Notes: a model not told the origin generated them from the letters alone. DNA of 64,000 nt from RFPW01 sp040401595 (GCA_040401595.1 JBBAOE010000018.1:18797-82796); one strand, 5' to 3'. Counted from the first letter of the stretch, positions 34,304 to 43,637 are shown. Numbers and translations are program-made.

Positions 34304-35143
34304 ATGTCCCTTATTGACCCCAATGTTGATTTACCGCTTCAGGCTCGGGTGGGCTTGACCGCTGATTCTGCATTTCAGACCGCCTGGCCTTATCCGTCCT
34401 GGATTGCCCATCGTGGCGCTGGGCGTCTGGCTCCGGAAAATACGCTGGCTGCGTTTCAGGTCGGGCTTGATCATGGGTTTCAGATGATCGAGTTTGACGT
34501 CCAGATCACGGCAGATCAGATTCCGGTCCTGATGCATGACGCAACGCTGGAACGCACAACAAACGGTCAGGGGCCCGTCTGGGCCGCAACGGCCAGGCAG
34601 ATTGGCCAGCTGGATGCCGGGCGCTGGCATTCGGCCGCTTTCGAGGGCGAAGCGGTCCCGACCCTGGCCCAGGTTGCGCAGTGGATGCAGGCGCGCGGGG
34701 TGCTGGCCAACCTTGAAATCAAACCGGCCCAGGGCCTGGAGACGCAGACGGGCGAGCAGGTCGCGAGCGTTGCCGCCCGACTGTGGAGCGGGGTGACGCC
34801 GCCCCTGTTGTCCTCGTTTTCGGTGGCGGCGCTTGAAGCCGCGAAGGCGGTCGCGCCCGGGTTGCCGCGGGCCTTGTTGGCGGACGTGTCTCGGTGGGCT
34901 GTAGCGGAAGCGCCGTTTGAAGCGATTCTGCGTACAGCGCTGGGTTTGTCGGCGGTGGCGATTGTGATTCAGCACGCCGGCCTGGATGCGGATCGTATTG
35001 CTGCCGCGCATTCGGCAGGATTACGGGTGTTGACCTATACGCTCAATGATGCTGCGCGGGCGCAGGCCTTGTTATCGATGGGGCTCGATGGCGTGATTAC
35101 CGACGCGGTCGACTGTCTCGGGCCAGGAGCTTCGCCTGGCTGA
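34304..35143 (+). CDS. ugpQ: Glycerophosphodiester phosphodiesterase
   Basis: Hydrolyses glycerophosphodiesters to glycerol-3-phosphate and an alcohol; probably cytoplasmic, as no signal peptide is seen. The TIM-barrel GDPD signature is complete: IAHRGAGRLAPENTLAAF with the catalytic His-Arg and Glu-Asn, then MIEFDVQITADQIPVLMHDATLERTTNG without a break. LEIKPA carries the metal-binding glutamate, and TYTLND lies near the C-terminus. About 30 N-terminal residues precede the domain. It is the only rightward gene in the SOS segment and seems unrelated to it. Confidence 0.92.
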   Translation: MSLIDPNVDLPLQARVGLTADSAFQTAWPYPSWIAHRGAGRLAPENTLAAFQVGLDHGFQMIEFDVQITADQIPVLMHDATLERTTNGQGPVWAATARQIGQLDAGRWHSAAFEGEAVPTLAQVAQWMQARGVLANLEIKPAQGLETQTGEQVASVAARLWSGVTPPLLSSFSVAALEAAKAVAPGLPRALLADVSRWAVAEAPFEAILRTALGLSAVAIVIQHAGLDADRIAAAHSAGLRVLTYTLNDAARAQALLSMGLDGVITDAVDCLGPGASPG

Positions 35144-35171
35144 ATCCAGTGCTGGGCGATTGACTCAAGGG

Positions 35172-36560
35172 TCAACCAAATAATCCGTGCAGATACCAGG
35201 TGCCAAGCCCTGGTCCGTGGCTGGAACGACCGGTGCGGCTGCGAAAAATCCAGACGAGTTCATGTTCGTCATTTTGGGCCACAAAATAGTCGCGCTCGAC
35301 CAGATTACCGTCCCACCAACCCGTTTCGATCCGTTCGGGTCCGGCAACCAGGGCGAGTGGCCCGTGCCAAAACGGTCGGGTATTGCGTTCCGTCAGTGCC
35401 AGGGGCGTATGGAGTAACCACAGTGGACGTGGCAGGCCGGGCGGGCGGTCGAGCGGGACCGACCCGGTCGCTCTGGTCGCGCTGGCCGACCCGGCCGTTC
35501 TATTTAATCCGGTCGGCCTGCTTGGCCTGGTTGCCCTGGTCGGACTGGCGGCCTTGGGGGTGAGCCGGGTTAAATCGTCCACCCACTCGACCCGGTATGC
35601 AGCCTCTGGGCGATGGTCTGGGTACGGACTGACCCGCCACAGTCCGCCGGGTCCCAGCCGGGCATGAAGCCGTTCGATCAGGCGGCCCAGACTCTCATGT
35701 TCCGGGGGGGTAGTGGCAAACAGATCGACCGTCGCGTCCGCCAGCGGCGTTGCGTCATTGCATGTCAGTCCCAGCGTGTGGGCGGCTTCGGGTAGCTGAA
35801 TACGACCCAGTCGCTCGCGCAATAGCGCGCAGAGTCGATCGGGGTCGCGGCTCGGGGTGGCGAGCCGGACTTCGACGGGGGTGGGTGGGCAGTCATCGTG
35901 TTCGGCGCTGAAGGTCAAGCGGCGTGTGCCCAGGCGTCCAGCGTTCAGCCAACCCGCCAATTGGCCGAGCAGACGGCGGGCGCCAAACAGCAGGGCCGGT
36001 GACTCGGTGACCTGGCTCGGCAGTTCGAGGCGTGCCACAAAGACGGGCGCTGGTTGGTAGGGGATGCGTACGTCAATGGCCCGGCCCATGGCGCGGTCGA
36101 GTTCGTCGAGCAGGGCGCGACCGAAGCGGCGGGCGACGCCGATGCGCGGTAGCAGCGCCAGATCCCGCAGGGTGTGTGTGCCCAGCGTTTGCAGGAGCTC
36201 GCGGTGCGATTGTGCGGCACACAGACCCGTCACTGGCAATGCGTTGAGTTGCGCCTGGCGCTGGGCGGGGGTGTCAGCGCGTTGATCCTGGTTGGTCACG
36301 CGCGCCAGCAGGGCTGCAGCGGTGGGGTTGGGTGCGGTCGCGAGCCGCACGGTGGCGACCCCCGCGATCATGCACTCAGCGCGCAGCCGTTGCAGGAGTT
36401 GTTCGGGGCCGCCAAAGAGCTGCAGACTGGCACCGACATCGAGCAGCAGCACATCCGGCGCCTCGATGGTGACGTGCGGGGTGAATTGCAGCGCGGTCTG
36501 GGCCAAGGCCTCCAGGGACCCGGGTAATTGCTCCGGCGCGACGTACAGGCCAATCCACAT
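35172..36560 (-). CDS. imuB: ImuB, Y-family polymerase-like mutasome protein
   Basis: Catalytically inactive Y-family polymerase homologue that links DnaE2 to the sliding clamp during SOS mutagenesis. It opens MWIGLYVAP, then APDVLLLDVGASLQLFGG, the ImuB version of the palm domain. ALLPRIGVARRFGRALLDELDRAMG is the helix-hairpin-helix-like part. A variable Thr/Arg/Pro-rich stretch precedes the C-terminal IETGWWDGNLVERDYFVAQN, a segment diagnostic of ImuB. Length of 462 aa is typical. It follows imuA in a lexA-imuA-imuB unit. Confidence 0.92.
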   Translation of the reverse strand: MWIGLYVAPEQLPGSLEALAQTALQFTPHVTIEAPDVLLLDVGASLQLFGGPEQLLQRLRAECMIAGVATVRLATAPNPTAAALLARVTNQDQRADTPAQRQAQLNALPVTGLCAAQSHRELLQTLGTHTLRDLALLPRIGVARRFGRALLDELDRAMGRAIDVRIPYQPAPVFVARLELPSQVTESPALLFGARRLLGQLAGWLNAGRLGTRRLTFSAEHDDCPPTPVEVRLATPSRDPDRLCALLRERLGRIQLPEAAHTLGLTCNDATPLADATVDLFATTPPEHESLGRLIERLHARLGPGGLWRVSPYPDHRPEAAYRVEWVDDLTRLTPKAASPTRATRPSRPTGLNRTAGSASATRATGSVPLDRPPGLPRPLWLLHTPLALTERNTRPFWHGPLALVAGPERIETGWWDGNLVERDYFVAQNDEHELVWIFRSRTGRSSHGPGLGTWYLHGLFG

Positions 36561-36661
36561 GGACGGTCAGAGCGTGATCGACCCGGCGCAGGGCTCTATG
36601 GCCCCCGCGGTGGGCGTTGGATGATCGGCGGTGGGCGTTGTCGACGTGATGGGCCCAGGCT

Positions 36662-37456
36662 TTAATGGACCGCGGTGGGCGGTGGGCGATGGGCGTGACG
36701 TAAGGTGGCCGGCATGACGCTCTGGTCCGATGTGCGGATGCCCGGTTCACGCAATCGCACTGCGCCCTCGGGCTGGGGCAGGTCGAGGAACAGCGGTTTG
36801 GCCAGCACCGGGCCGCGTCGTTTGAGCAGGGTGACAGCGAGGCGTTGAGCCGGTTGTGGTTGCAGCAAGAGACGCAGCGGGGCTGGTGAGGATTCGAATT
36901 GCGCGGGCAGGCCCCGGAACAAAAAACTCGGGCCACCGGCCTGCGCAGCCGCCAATTGCAGGCGGCGCAAATGCTCGGGCCGCGTACGGTCAGTGGGGAG
37001 CCAAGCCAGCATGGCGCCAAAGGCGCTGCTGCGCAGGGTCTGTTCGATGGCCCAGAGCCGGTCGGCGGCATGAGGCGCTTGCACCATCAGCAACCAGTCG
37101 AGGTCAATCCCGAAATCGGCCAGGGCAGGGGCGTAGGGCATATGGGGCGGTGCCAGCATCACGACGACGCGACGCGAGCGGGTGAGCTGGCGCAGCAACG
37201 GGATCAGGAGCCGAAGTTCGCCCATGCCTGGGTCGCGGGTGATCAGTTCGGTCAGCGTACCCGGGGGCCAGCCGCCACCGGGCAGTTCGGCGTCCAGCTG
37301 GCCAAAGCCGCTCGGCAGACCGGGGGTGACGGCATGGCCCATGCGGTCGGCGCGCCAGACCAGATGAGAAACAGCCCCGCCCTGAGTATGGAGCGGCCGG
37401 GATGAGGCCGAAACGTAGGGGGTGACGCGAGCCAGAGCGGGGGCGGAAGAGGACAT
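36662..37456 (-). CDS. imuA: ImuA, RecA-like mutasome protein
   Basis: RecA/SulA-related protein that acts with ImuB and DnaE2 in damage-induced mutagenesis. GFGQLDAELPGGGWPPGTLTEL is the family's degenerate Walker A region. A RecA-like core follows (VVVMLAPPHMPYAPALADFGID and LWAIEQTLRSSAFGAMLAWLP). The Walker lysine is absent, as is common in ImuA. AAGGAG seven bases before the ATG confirms the start. It lies 15 bases after lexA. A G-rich repetitive spacer of about 100 bases separates it from imuB. Confidence 0.9.
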   Translation of the reverse strand: MSSSAPALARVTPYVSASSRPLHTQGGAVSHLVWRADRMGHAVTPGLPSGFGQLDAELPGGGWPPGTLTELITRDPGMGELRLLIPLLRQLTRSRRVVVMLAPPHMPYAPALADFGIDLDWLLMVQAPHAADRLWAIEQTLRSSAFGAMLAWLPTDRTRPEHLRRLQLAAAQAGGPSFLFRGLPAQFESSPAPLRLLLQPQPAQRLAVTLLKRRGPVLAKPLFLDLPQPEGAVRLREPGIRTSDQSVMPATLRHAHRPPPTAVH

Positions 37457-37470
37457 TGGAGGGCTCCTTG

Positions 37471-38145
37471 TTACAGTCCCTGGCCGGCGCGGATGAGCCC
37501 GACACCGATACCTTCGAGGGCAAAAGCGTCGCGCTCGGGATCGACCAGAATGGTTGCGAAGTCGGGGTTTTCAGCGAGCAGCTCGATCCGTCCCCCGGTG
37601 CGGTGGTAGCGCTTGACGGTGACTTCATCGCCAACGCGGGCGACGACGATCTGACCGTTGCGCGCTTCGGTGGCGCGGCGTACCGCGAGCAGATCGCCAT
37701 CAAGGATGCCGGCGTCGCGCATGCTCATGCCGCGGACCTTCAGCAGATAGTCCGGGGCTTGGGCAAATAGCTGGGGGTCCAGGGCGTAGTTGGCCTCGAC
37801 ATGAGACTGGGACAGGATGGGGCTGCCGGCTGCGACCCGACCGACCAGGGGGAGCGAGAGCGCGATGCTCACAGCGCTGGGCGTGGTGTCGCTGTCATCG
37901 AGCAGGGTCCTCAGCCGGATGCCGCGGGATGCCCCTGAAGTCAGTTCGATGGCACCTTTGCGGGCCAGGGCCTTGAGGTGCTCTTCGGCCGCATTGGGGG
38001 ACCGGAACCCGAGGCAGGTGGCAATTTCAGCGCGGGTGGGCGGGAACCCGGTGCTGGCGATATGGCGCTTGATCAGCGCGAGAATCTCGGCCTGTCGGGC
38101 GGTGAGGTCGCGAGGTGCACGGTCACGCGAAGGAAGATCGGACAT
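37471..38145 (-). CDS. lexA: LexA repressor
   Basis: SOS repressor that cleaves itself when bound to RecA filaments. The N-terminal winged helix (about residues 13-75) has STGFPPTRAEIATCLGFRSPN... in the usual layout. The cleavage site is Ala106-Gly107 (GRVAAGSP). The catalytic dyad is Ser141 in RGMSMRDAGI and Lys178 in VTVKRYHR. Length is 224 aa, slightly longer than E. coli LexA. First gene of lexA-imuA-imuB, with a consensus box 43 bases upstream, so the unit is autoregulated. Confidence 0.96.
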   Translation of the reverse strand: MSDLPSRDRAPRDLTARQAEILALIKRHIASTGFPPTRAEIATCLGFRSPNAAEEHLKALARKGAIELTSGASRGIRLRTLLDDSDTTPSAVSIALSLPLVGRVAAGSPILSQSHVEANYALDPQLFAQAPDYLLKVRGMSMRDAGILDGDLLAVRRATEARNGQIVVARVGDEVTVKRYHRTGGRIELLAENPDFATILVDPERDAFALEGIGVGLIRAGQGL

Positions 38146-38187
38146 GGCGGCTACCTGGGATAGAGTGCAGGTGATTTAATTTACAGT

Positions 38188-38203
38188 CTGTATATTCGTA
38201 CAG
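38188..38203. promoter_or_regulatory. LexA box upstream of lexA
   Basis: CTGT-ATATTCGT-ACAG is a perfect CTGT-N8-ACAG operator, 43 bases from the lexA ATG. It controls lexA-imuA-imuB. Confidence 0.92.
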
Positions 38204-38249
38204 TATCCGGTGCAAGTCAAGCAGATCGTACCGGTCGCCTGCAGCGAGT

Positions 38250-38349
38250 NNNNNNNNNNNNNNNNNNNNNNNNNNNNNNNNNNNNNNNNNNNNNNNNNNN
38301 NNNNNNNNNNNNNNNNNNNNNNNNNNNNNNNNNNNNNNNNNNNNNNNNN
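38250..38349. other. Assembly gap (100 N)
   Basis: Placeholder gap between the SOS unit and the glucan locus; the flanks share no sequence. Confidence 0.98.
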
Positions 38350-38476
38350 TCAAGGCGACCCAACGCCGAGAGCGGGCGCATCCCTTCGGGGGTGACGCCT
38401 GGCCATTACGCGTTCGTGTCTGAACGGTTGGTCCGCGCACGCCGACCTATCCGATGCGATTCGGAGGGAATCAGGT

Positions 38477-40906
38477 CTAGGGCTTTGCCACTGGACGCGT
38501 CAACCGCGCGATGCGACGTTGCGGGACTTCCAGTGATGTCCCGTCGCTGAACCGAACGGTTCGCACGACGTCATCCGGATTGTAGGCAACGTAGGTTCGG
38601 GCTCCGCCCGCCTGACGAAAAACGCCGTAGTGCGGCGTGTCGGCACGTACGCTCAGGTCAGGTGGTCCCATTTCCTTGAGGGCCTGCAGCCAGTGCAGCG
38701 TGTGCGTTCTGGTCTCACCGAGTTCGACCGATCCTCTGGGCAGCCAGCGGGCCAGTCCGGCGGCCGGATCGCTCAGGGCCAGAACACTGGCAACGATGTC
38801 TTGCCAGATATCAGAAGTTGTCCCGTCGGACTGGCCGCTGCGGTCATAGTCTTTGCGCGCCTGATCCGCGAATGCGATGGTGTTGCGCACCTTGTGCGGG
38901 GGCAATTGCGCCAGATAACTGGAGGCTGGCGTGATCGGCAGCCAGTTGATGCCGGTAATCTGGCGTGGCTCTTCGGTCCACCAGGTGCTATATGCGTAGG
39001 CGCCCCCGAACACCATGCTGGCCAATGGCTTGCCAAAGTCCTTGTCCAGGACCCGGTCGTCGGCGTCAAACCAGTACTGCATCAACGAAGATACTTCGGT
39101 TACGTACAGGTAGATCCCCAGATCCCGCAGCGCTTTGTTTCCAGTCTGCGAACCCCACAGCGCGATCCCGGCCCAGGCATTGATCGCCTCGGATGACGAC
39201 TCCTGATTGTTGCCATGGCCGAAGAATTCGCCATCGCCGCCCGCCCAGGAATGGCCCTCGTACGGATCGAAGTTGCGCAGAAACGGGAAGTCTGCACGCC
39301 CGCGCTCCATCGTTGCGATATCTCGAACGAGCAGATCCACCATGCCACCCATCTGCCCGGGGCTTGCCCATTGCGGGTCCCGACGCGCCAGGTGCGCAGC
39401 CGCCATGATCCAGTAGCCGTAGTGAAAATGATGATCGTTCAGCGCTGCGATACTGCCGTACTCCTCGGGATAGCCAATGACGGTCCCGATCTTTTTGTCG
39501 AATGCGAAATGACTCGGCGCAGTCCCCGAGAACCAGGTCGCGAAACGACGTTTGATGAGAGTCTCGAGTTCAGTGACGGCTTCGGTGTCGCCAACTTGCT
39601 CAGCAATGCCCATCAGCTGTGAGGCTGCGCCCAGACCCTTGCCGGTCCAGTAGGTGCCTGTTCCCATCTTGCTGAACAGGCCTGGTGCGCGACGCCGATC
39701 GCCGACCAAGAGACTGCGGATTTGCTCGTCCACTGCGGGTTCGCTGACCCGGGGCCAGAGGGGTAAGAGGCCATGGAAGGGCAGGCGGGTTTCAAACTGG
39801 GCGCCTGCGCGCCATCGGATCGGTCCGCGAATCGAGGGCAAGGACTGCGCGAGCATCGAATCCGGGTCGCTCAGGACCTTTTGCTGATGCAGATAGAGGC
39901 CAACGAGCGGTTCGGATTCCCCGCCGTCCATGGCCTTGGCGATCGTCTTGTACGTCGTAACGACTTCGCTCTTGGCTTCGTCGTATTGCCACTCGGTGCG
40001 GGTGTTTTCTACAAAGGCAAACGCGTGTTTTGCAAGCAGGCTTCGGGTTGAGTCCTGAAGATCGGGTAGTGCACCGATCGCAAAATAGTCCGCGGTACTG
40101 GCGAGATGAAGAATACATTCGCGGTCGTTACGCCATTCAAATCGACTTCCCGGGGGGGCATACACCGCATAGTGCTGGCCCGCGACCTCCAGAATCTGAA
40201 TGACCTTCGCAGTCGGACCGTCAGGCCCCGCGGGACCAGACACGGCTTTTGCAGGCCCGCCTGTCCGAATGCGAACCGAACCGCGATTGATCCTGAAATA
40301 CGCATAGGGACTGCCATGCAAGATCGTGGTACGAAGGGCGTCCGCGCCCTGAGCCATTTCAATGCCGACGTTCCAGTCCCCCGCGGATGCGAGTCGTGCG
40401 TCCTGCGGCTGAAACGCAACGGGTGAAACCGTCAGGTCAGCGCGGTGTCGATGCAGAACGACTGCCGTATCCTTGGTCGGGCCCGCCCAGTCCTTGAGCT
40501 TGGAAATCGGACCCAACTCCTTGCGCGGCACCCCCATCTCGAGTCCGGCTTCGGTAGCCTGGAAGCTCAGCGGGTGCGCATGGAGGACACCAGACCACCG
40601 CCCGTAGGCGAGCGACGAATACCAGGTGTTGGTGGTGACCGCTCGGTCCACCATCACGCCCGACCGAAATTCGGCCGGTTTTGGGCGGACCCCAGCGTCT
40701 GCCTTGGGTGCCAACCAGATTCGACCATGACCGACTTCCTGGGTTTGGGCGCAGGAGACCGTACTCAGGAAACCAAACATTACGGTGGCAATGATCTGGA
40801 CAAGCCGTTTGGCGAGGCCGGTCAACTTCGTGGGAGACCCACCGCACCCGCCGATCAAGAGGTCCCTCGCGAGACCACCGTCAGCCGAACTCGCTTTCAG
40901 GCGCAT
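38477..40906 (-). CDS. GH81 endo-beta-1,3-glucanase, exported
   Basis: Glycoside hydrolase family 81 enzyme cutting internal beta-1,3 bonds of glucans such as laminarin. The catalytic region is clear: ALNDHHFHYGYWI with Asp491, then HSWAGGDGEFF, GHGNNQESSSEAINAW with Glu569 and Glu573, and TWWTEEP further on. An N-terminal domain (TTNTWYSSLAYG) is typical of GH81. A hydrophobic leader at about residues 34-52 ends STVSCAQT, so it is secreted or periplasmic. The ATG leaves about 30 residues before the leader, so the real start may be later. It follows the porin by 21 bases and is probably co-transcribed. Confidence 0.93.
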   Translation of the reverse strand: MRLKASSADGGLARDLLIGGCGGSPTKLTGLAKRLVQIIATVMFGFLSTVSCAQTQEVGHGRIWLAPKADAGVRPKPAEFRSGVMVDRAVTTNTWYSSLAYGRWSGVLHAHPLSFQATEAGLEMGVPRKELGPISKLKDWAGPTKDTAVVLHRHRADLTVSPVAFQPQDARLASAGDWNVGIEMAQGADALRTTILHGSPYAYFRINRGSVRIRTGGPAKAVSGPAGPDGPTAKVIQILEVAGQHYAVYAPPGSRFEWRNDRECILHLASTADYFAIGALPDLQDSTRSLLAKHAFAFVENTRTEWQYDEAKSEVVTTYKTIAKAMDGGESEPLVGLYLHQQKVLSDPDSMLAQSLPSIRGPIRWRAGAQFETRLPFHGLLPLWPRVSEPAVDEQIRSLLVGDRRRAPGLFSKMGTGTYWTGKGLGAASQLMGIAEQVGDTEAVTELETLIKRRFATWFSGTAPSHFAFDKKIGTVIGYPEEYGSIAALNDHHFHYGYWIMAAAHLARRDPQWASPGQMGGMVDLLVRDIATMERGRADFPFLRNFDPYEGHSWAGGDGEFFGHGNNQESSSEAINAWAGIALWGSQTGNKALRDLGIYLYVTEVSSLMQYWFDADDRVLDKDFGKPLASMVFGGAYAYSTWWTEEPRQITGINWLPITPASSYLAQLPPHKVRNTIAFADQARKDYDRSGQSDGTTSDIWQDIVASVLALSDPAAGLARWLPRGSVELGETRTHTLHWLQALKEMGPPDLSVRADTPHYGVFRQAGGARTYVAYNPDDVVRTVRFSDGTSLEVPQRRIARLTRPVAKP

Positions 40907-40927
40907 GGGATCCGAACTTCGGGATGC

Positions 40928-42388
40928 TTAGAAAACGAGAGTCGAACCGACGGTGAAGCCAAATCCGGTTTTGTCATAGAGGGAATTGGGACCCAGCAAT
41001 GAGTTGTTTGGCATGCTGATCGGTGCGGGGCCGGTGCGTTCATAGTTGGCATGACTGAGGCCCAGATAGACGCCAAGCCCTTTGTGGACTTCCGGAAGTT
41101 TGCGATAAACCCCCAGATTCAAACCCAGAGCCGAATTTCGCTGTCCCCATTCGATTGGGTTCGCGGAAATCGCGTGGCCGAAATAAACGCCCCCGAGGGT
41201 ATAGGTCCACAGCCCCCGATAGTGGCTCCAGCCTCCCATCAGATCAAAATTTCTTGCCCGGAAACCCTGATAGTTCTGGGCAGAAGAGCCGTAGTTAAAA
41301 CCCGAATCGACGTAGTAGCAGCCATTGATCGATTGACCGTTGACGACGGTCACATAGTTACAAAGGGATGGCGAGCCCGACCATTGATTATGTCGAACGC
41401 CCCACGTCAGCATATTGGTTGGGTTTGGCCAGTGGTTGCCCTGAAGGAGGACGACGGTCTGGTTGGGCTTGCCGGACTGGCTGAGGCCGCCACCGGGGAG
41501 ATCGAACCGGTCGGTGTCACCGATCCAGCCAACCAGTGCCGATTTGCCGAATGAGGACTGTCGTGCGCCCGACGCGCTTTGGATAATCAGTTCAATCAGG
41601 TTCTGGGCGTTCGAATACTGAAAGAAGAGCTCGCCCAACATCGGCCGAGGCGCGCCTGGGGTGAACGCAGTATTGTTAATCGTCAGCCGGTTTTGATTGA
41701 CGCCCAGAGTGTTGCGCTGATTGGTCGCCAGCGTGATTTCTGCGGTCAGTTTGCCGTTCGCTGCTTCGAACGTCGGGCTGGTGTATCGGAGCGCTTCGGG
41801 AAAAATTCCATAGCCTGCGCCAGTGTCAGCCCACTGGCTGGAGAGTCCGATCGGAAACGTGAAGGCATCTGAGCGTGACCAGGAACGGGAAAGTTGCGTC
41901 CCATATCGGACATTGCCCAAATCCGGCCGTCCGATCCCGACGAGTTTTTCGAAATAGTCAGCCGACCCAAGCCCGGTACCCGCCTTGTAATCGACGTCCG
42001 GTTGGTTGAACCAGTTCGAAAAACTGGCTCCGGCTGGGGATCTCCAGCGGTAAGTTGCCTTGGTCTCGAGGGTCAGTGCTGAATCTGTTTCCCGGCTGAC
42101 TCCGATCGTGACCTGCTGCATAGTCAGACGTGAAACGCTGGGGCCTTGATCGACTGCGGACGCAGCCGGAAAGGGCTGGAACGCGTTGCGCGAATCCCGG
42201 AGGTACTCCGAGCTCTCTTTGGGGACGATTTTGGGCGTCGTTGACGAGACACCACCCTCTACTTTTAGAAATCCTCGAAGCTCGTATTTATTGCCATACG
42301 AGTCCTCAAGGATTTCACCCAGGGCGGTTGAAGACGTGCCAATCAGGCCGATCAGGCTGATCAGGTGGGTGAGTAAGGTTCGGTTCAT
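40928..42388 (-). CDS. Outer-membrane porin, probably for glucan oligosaccharides
   Basis: Predicted beta-barrel of 486 aa. A signal peptide ends SSTALGE; many short amphipathic strands follow (YRWRSPAGASFSNWF, NVRYGTQLSRSW, FDLMGGWSHYRGLWTYTLGG), and the last residue is Phe in STLVF, the usual barrel-assembly signal. I do not recognise a named family; some features recall maltoporin-like or DUF1302-like channels. Its place between the LacI-type operator and the GH81 gene argues that it admits beta-glucan oligomers. Role inferred from context. Confidence 0.75.
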   Translation of the reverse strand: MNRTLLTHLISLIGLIGTSSTALGEILEDSYGNKYELRGFLKVEGGVSSTTPKIVPKESSEYLRDSRNAFQPFPAASAVDQGPSVSRLTMQQVTIGVSRETDSALTLETKATYRWRSPAGASFSNWFNQPDVDYKAGTGLGSADYFEKLVGIGRPDLGNVRYGTQLSRSWSRSDAFTFPIGLSSQWADTGAGYGIFPEALRYTSPTFEAANGKLTAEITLATNQRNTLGVNQNRLTINNTAFTPGAPRPMLGELFFQYSNAQNLIELIIQSASGARQSSFGKSALVGWIGDTDRFDLPGGGLSQSGKPNQTVVLLQGNHWPNPTNMLTWGVRHNQWSGSPSLCNYVTVVNGQSINGCYYVDSGFNYGSSAQNYQGFRARNFDLMGGWSHYRGLWTYTLGGVYFGHAISANPIEWGQRNSALGLNLGVYRKLPEVHKGLGVYLGLSHANYERTGPAPISMPNNSLLGPNSLYDKTGFGFTVGSTLVF

Positions 42389-42481
42389 AAACTGCCGGCC
42401 TGCTGGGCGTTACTGTCTACGGGGCATGGCCTTCATCGAACAACAAACCTTCAGTCTCGCGCTTGAGCGATCTGAAAGTGA

Positions 42482-42495
42482 TGAAAGCCCTTTCA
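42482..42495. promoter_or_regulatory. LacI-type operator before porin-GH81 operon
   Basis: TGAAAGCCCTTTCA, a 14-base palindrome with one central mismatch, 94 bases from the porin ATG. It differs by one base from the perfect site at 42766. Confidence 0.75.
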
Positions 42496-42765
42496 AAGAT
42501 CGAGTTTCGACGGGTTTTTTAACCCTGTCAACCCAGATTCCCTCGGATCGCCTAGGGTTTATCTGGATGTTTTTTTGTTCCAACTAAGGGCATGGAGTTA
42601 CTCATTTTTATCAATTATTTGGCAATCCGTGCTGGCATCGGGCATTGTCATTTCCTGGCCGCGCGCATCGACTGTCAACTCTGATTGCTTCGCATCAGCA
42701 TGATCTTCTAAGGGAAAACCACAGGCAAAAATGGATGGTTTCGTGGGTTGAATGGGTTTATGATG

Positions 42766-42779
42766 TGAAAGCGCTTTCA
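42766..42779. promoter_or_regulatory. LacI-type operator before the lipoprotein gene
   Basis: TGAAAGCGCTTTCA, a perfect 14-base palindrome with the central CG typical of LacI-family sites, 66 bases before the lipoprotein ATG. Confidence 0.82.
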
Positions 42780-42845
42780 TTCAAGGGATTGCCTCGATGT
42801 GCGCCTGAATTCAATGCTCGTATTCAATATTCTGAGGAGATCACC

Positions 42846-43637
42846 ATGCGACAACTCAAGCTCGGTTATATCGGCAAATCCTTTGCAATGGGCGGATTGG
42901 GAGTCATCGGAACCATCATCGCCGCTTGCGGCGGTGGCGGGGAGACGGCTACGGCGGCCGCCGGGACCGTGAGCAAGTACGTACTGTTCGCATCGTCCTA
43001 TACGTTTAACACCAATGTGGCGGCCAGCGATCCAGCGAAGTGGACATCGCTCGAAGGCGGCACGGCGAGCATGGGCGCCAAAGACGGCGGGAATTTTATT
43101 TACGGCGATTACGGCATTTTTGACGATGCCGCAATTAACTATAACCAGGGTGTTGGCATCCAGTTCCGTCACGCTGCAGCCCTGAATGCGACTGACTTCC
43201 TGTACCTCCAGGTCAAATCGCCCGCGAACACCGCCCTCGACGTGTCACTGTCCAGCAATCTGGTCATCCAGATGGGCAACGGCGTGAACGTCAATGACAA
43301 TGCGAACACCGCCAGGGTCTTTAGTGTGTTCGTCGAAGGGGGTGACTACAACGCCACGGCATTTACCTATGCCTACTCCTGCCAGAAGGATGTGACCATC
43401 CCAGCCACCAACTTCCAGCCCAATGGCAACCCCTTGGGGATGAGCACTTATAAGATCGCTCTGGCAGATTTCACGTGTACCGGTGGTTCCACTTCGGCGG
43501 CCGCGCTGACTTCGCTGAAGTCGACTGTCAAAGCCGTCACGGTTAAAGTCCTTGGGGGCAAGGATCTGACTGCCCGCGATACGTCGACAACGGGCAATTA
43601 CGTGCTGCCAAAAGTCGGATTCATCGCATTCTCTTGA
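42846..43637 (+). CDS. Lipoprotein of unknown family in the glucan locus
   Basis: Small lipoprotein of 263 aa. A leader with a hydrophobic core (GGLGVIGTIIAAC) ends in a lipobox cysteine followed by a glycine run, a flexible tether. The mature part is rich in Thr, Ser, Asn and aromatic residues, with many short beta-strand-like stretches (FLYLQVKSPANTALDVSLSS, YALD-free, no catalytic acid motif). It has two cysteines (YSCQKD, FTCTGG). A GAGGAG lies before the ATG. Its own operator is the best in the locus and a strong terminator follows. I infer a surface or periplasmic glucan-binding protein; no family was recognised. Confidence 0.7.
   Translation: MRQLKLGYIGKSFAMGGLGVIGTIIAACGGGGETATAAAGTVSKYVLFASSYTFNTNVAASDPAKWTSLEGGTASMGAKDGGNFIYGDYGIFDDAAINYNQGVGIQFRHAAALNATDFLYLQVKSPANTALDVSLSSNLVIQMGNGVNVNDNANTARVFSVFVEGGDYNATAFTYAYSCQKDVTIPATNFQPNGNPLGMSTYKIALADFTCTGGSTSAAALTSLKSTVKAVTVKVLGGKDLTARDTSTTGNYVLPKVGFIAFS

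Larger units (their letters stand above)
38146..38476. other. Intergenic region with SOS promoter and assembly gap
   Basis: No gene is supported here. The left part holds the lexA promoter and LexA box. The middle is a 100-N gap. The 127 bases right of the gap have short open readings on both strands but nothing recognisable. The gap might hide a gene or the true left edge of the glucan locus. Confidence 0.7.
42389..42845. promoter_or_regulatory. Divergent control region between porin and lipoprotein genes
   Basis: No gene is supported in these 457 bases. They separate divergent porin and lipoprotein genes and contain two LacI-type palindromes, one close to each gene. A small GGGTT/AACCC hairpin (42512-42525) lies between them. 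The base composition is more AT-rich than the surroundings, as expected of promoters. Confidence 0.7.

Noticed and set aside
36561..36661. G-rich repeated GGTGGGCG motifs between imuA and imuB, considered as a regulatory element
   Set aside because: Spacing is irregular, no palindrome or known site is present, and they look like degenerate repeat expansion.
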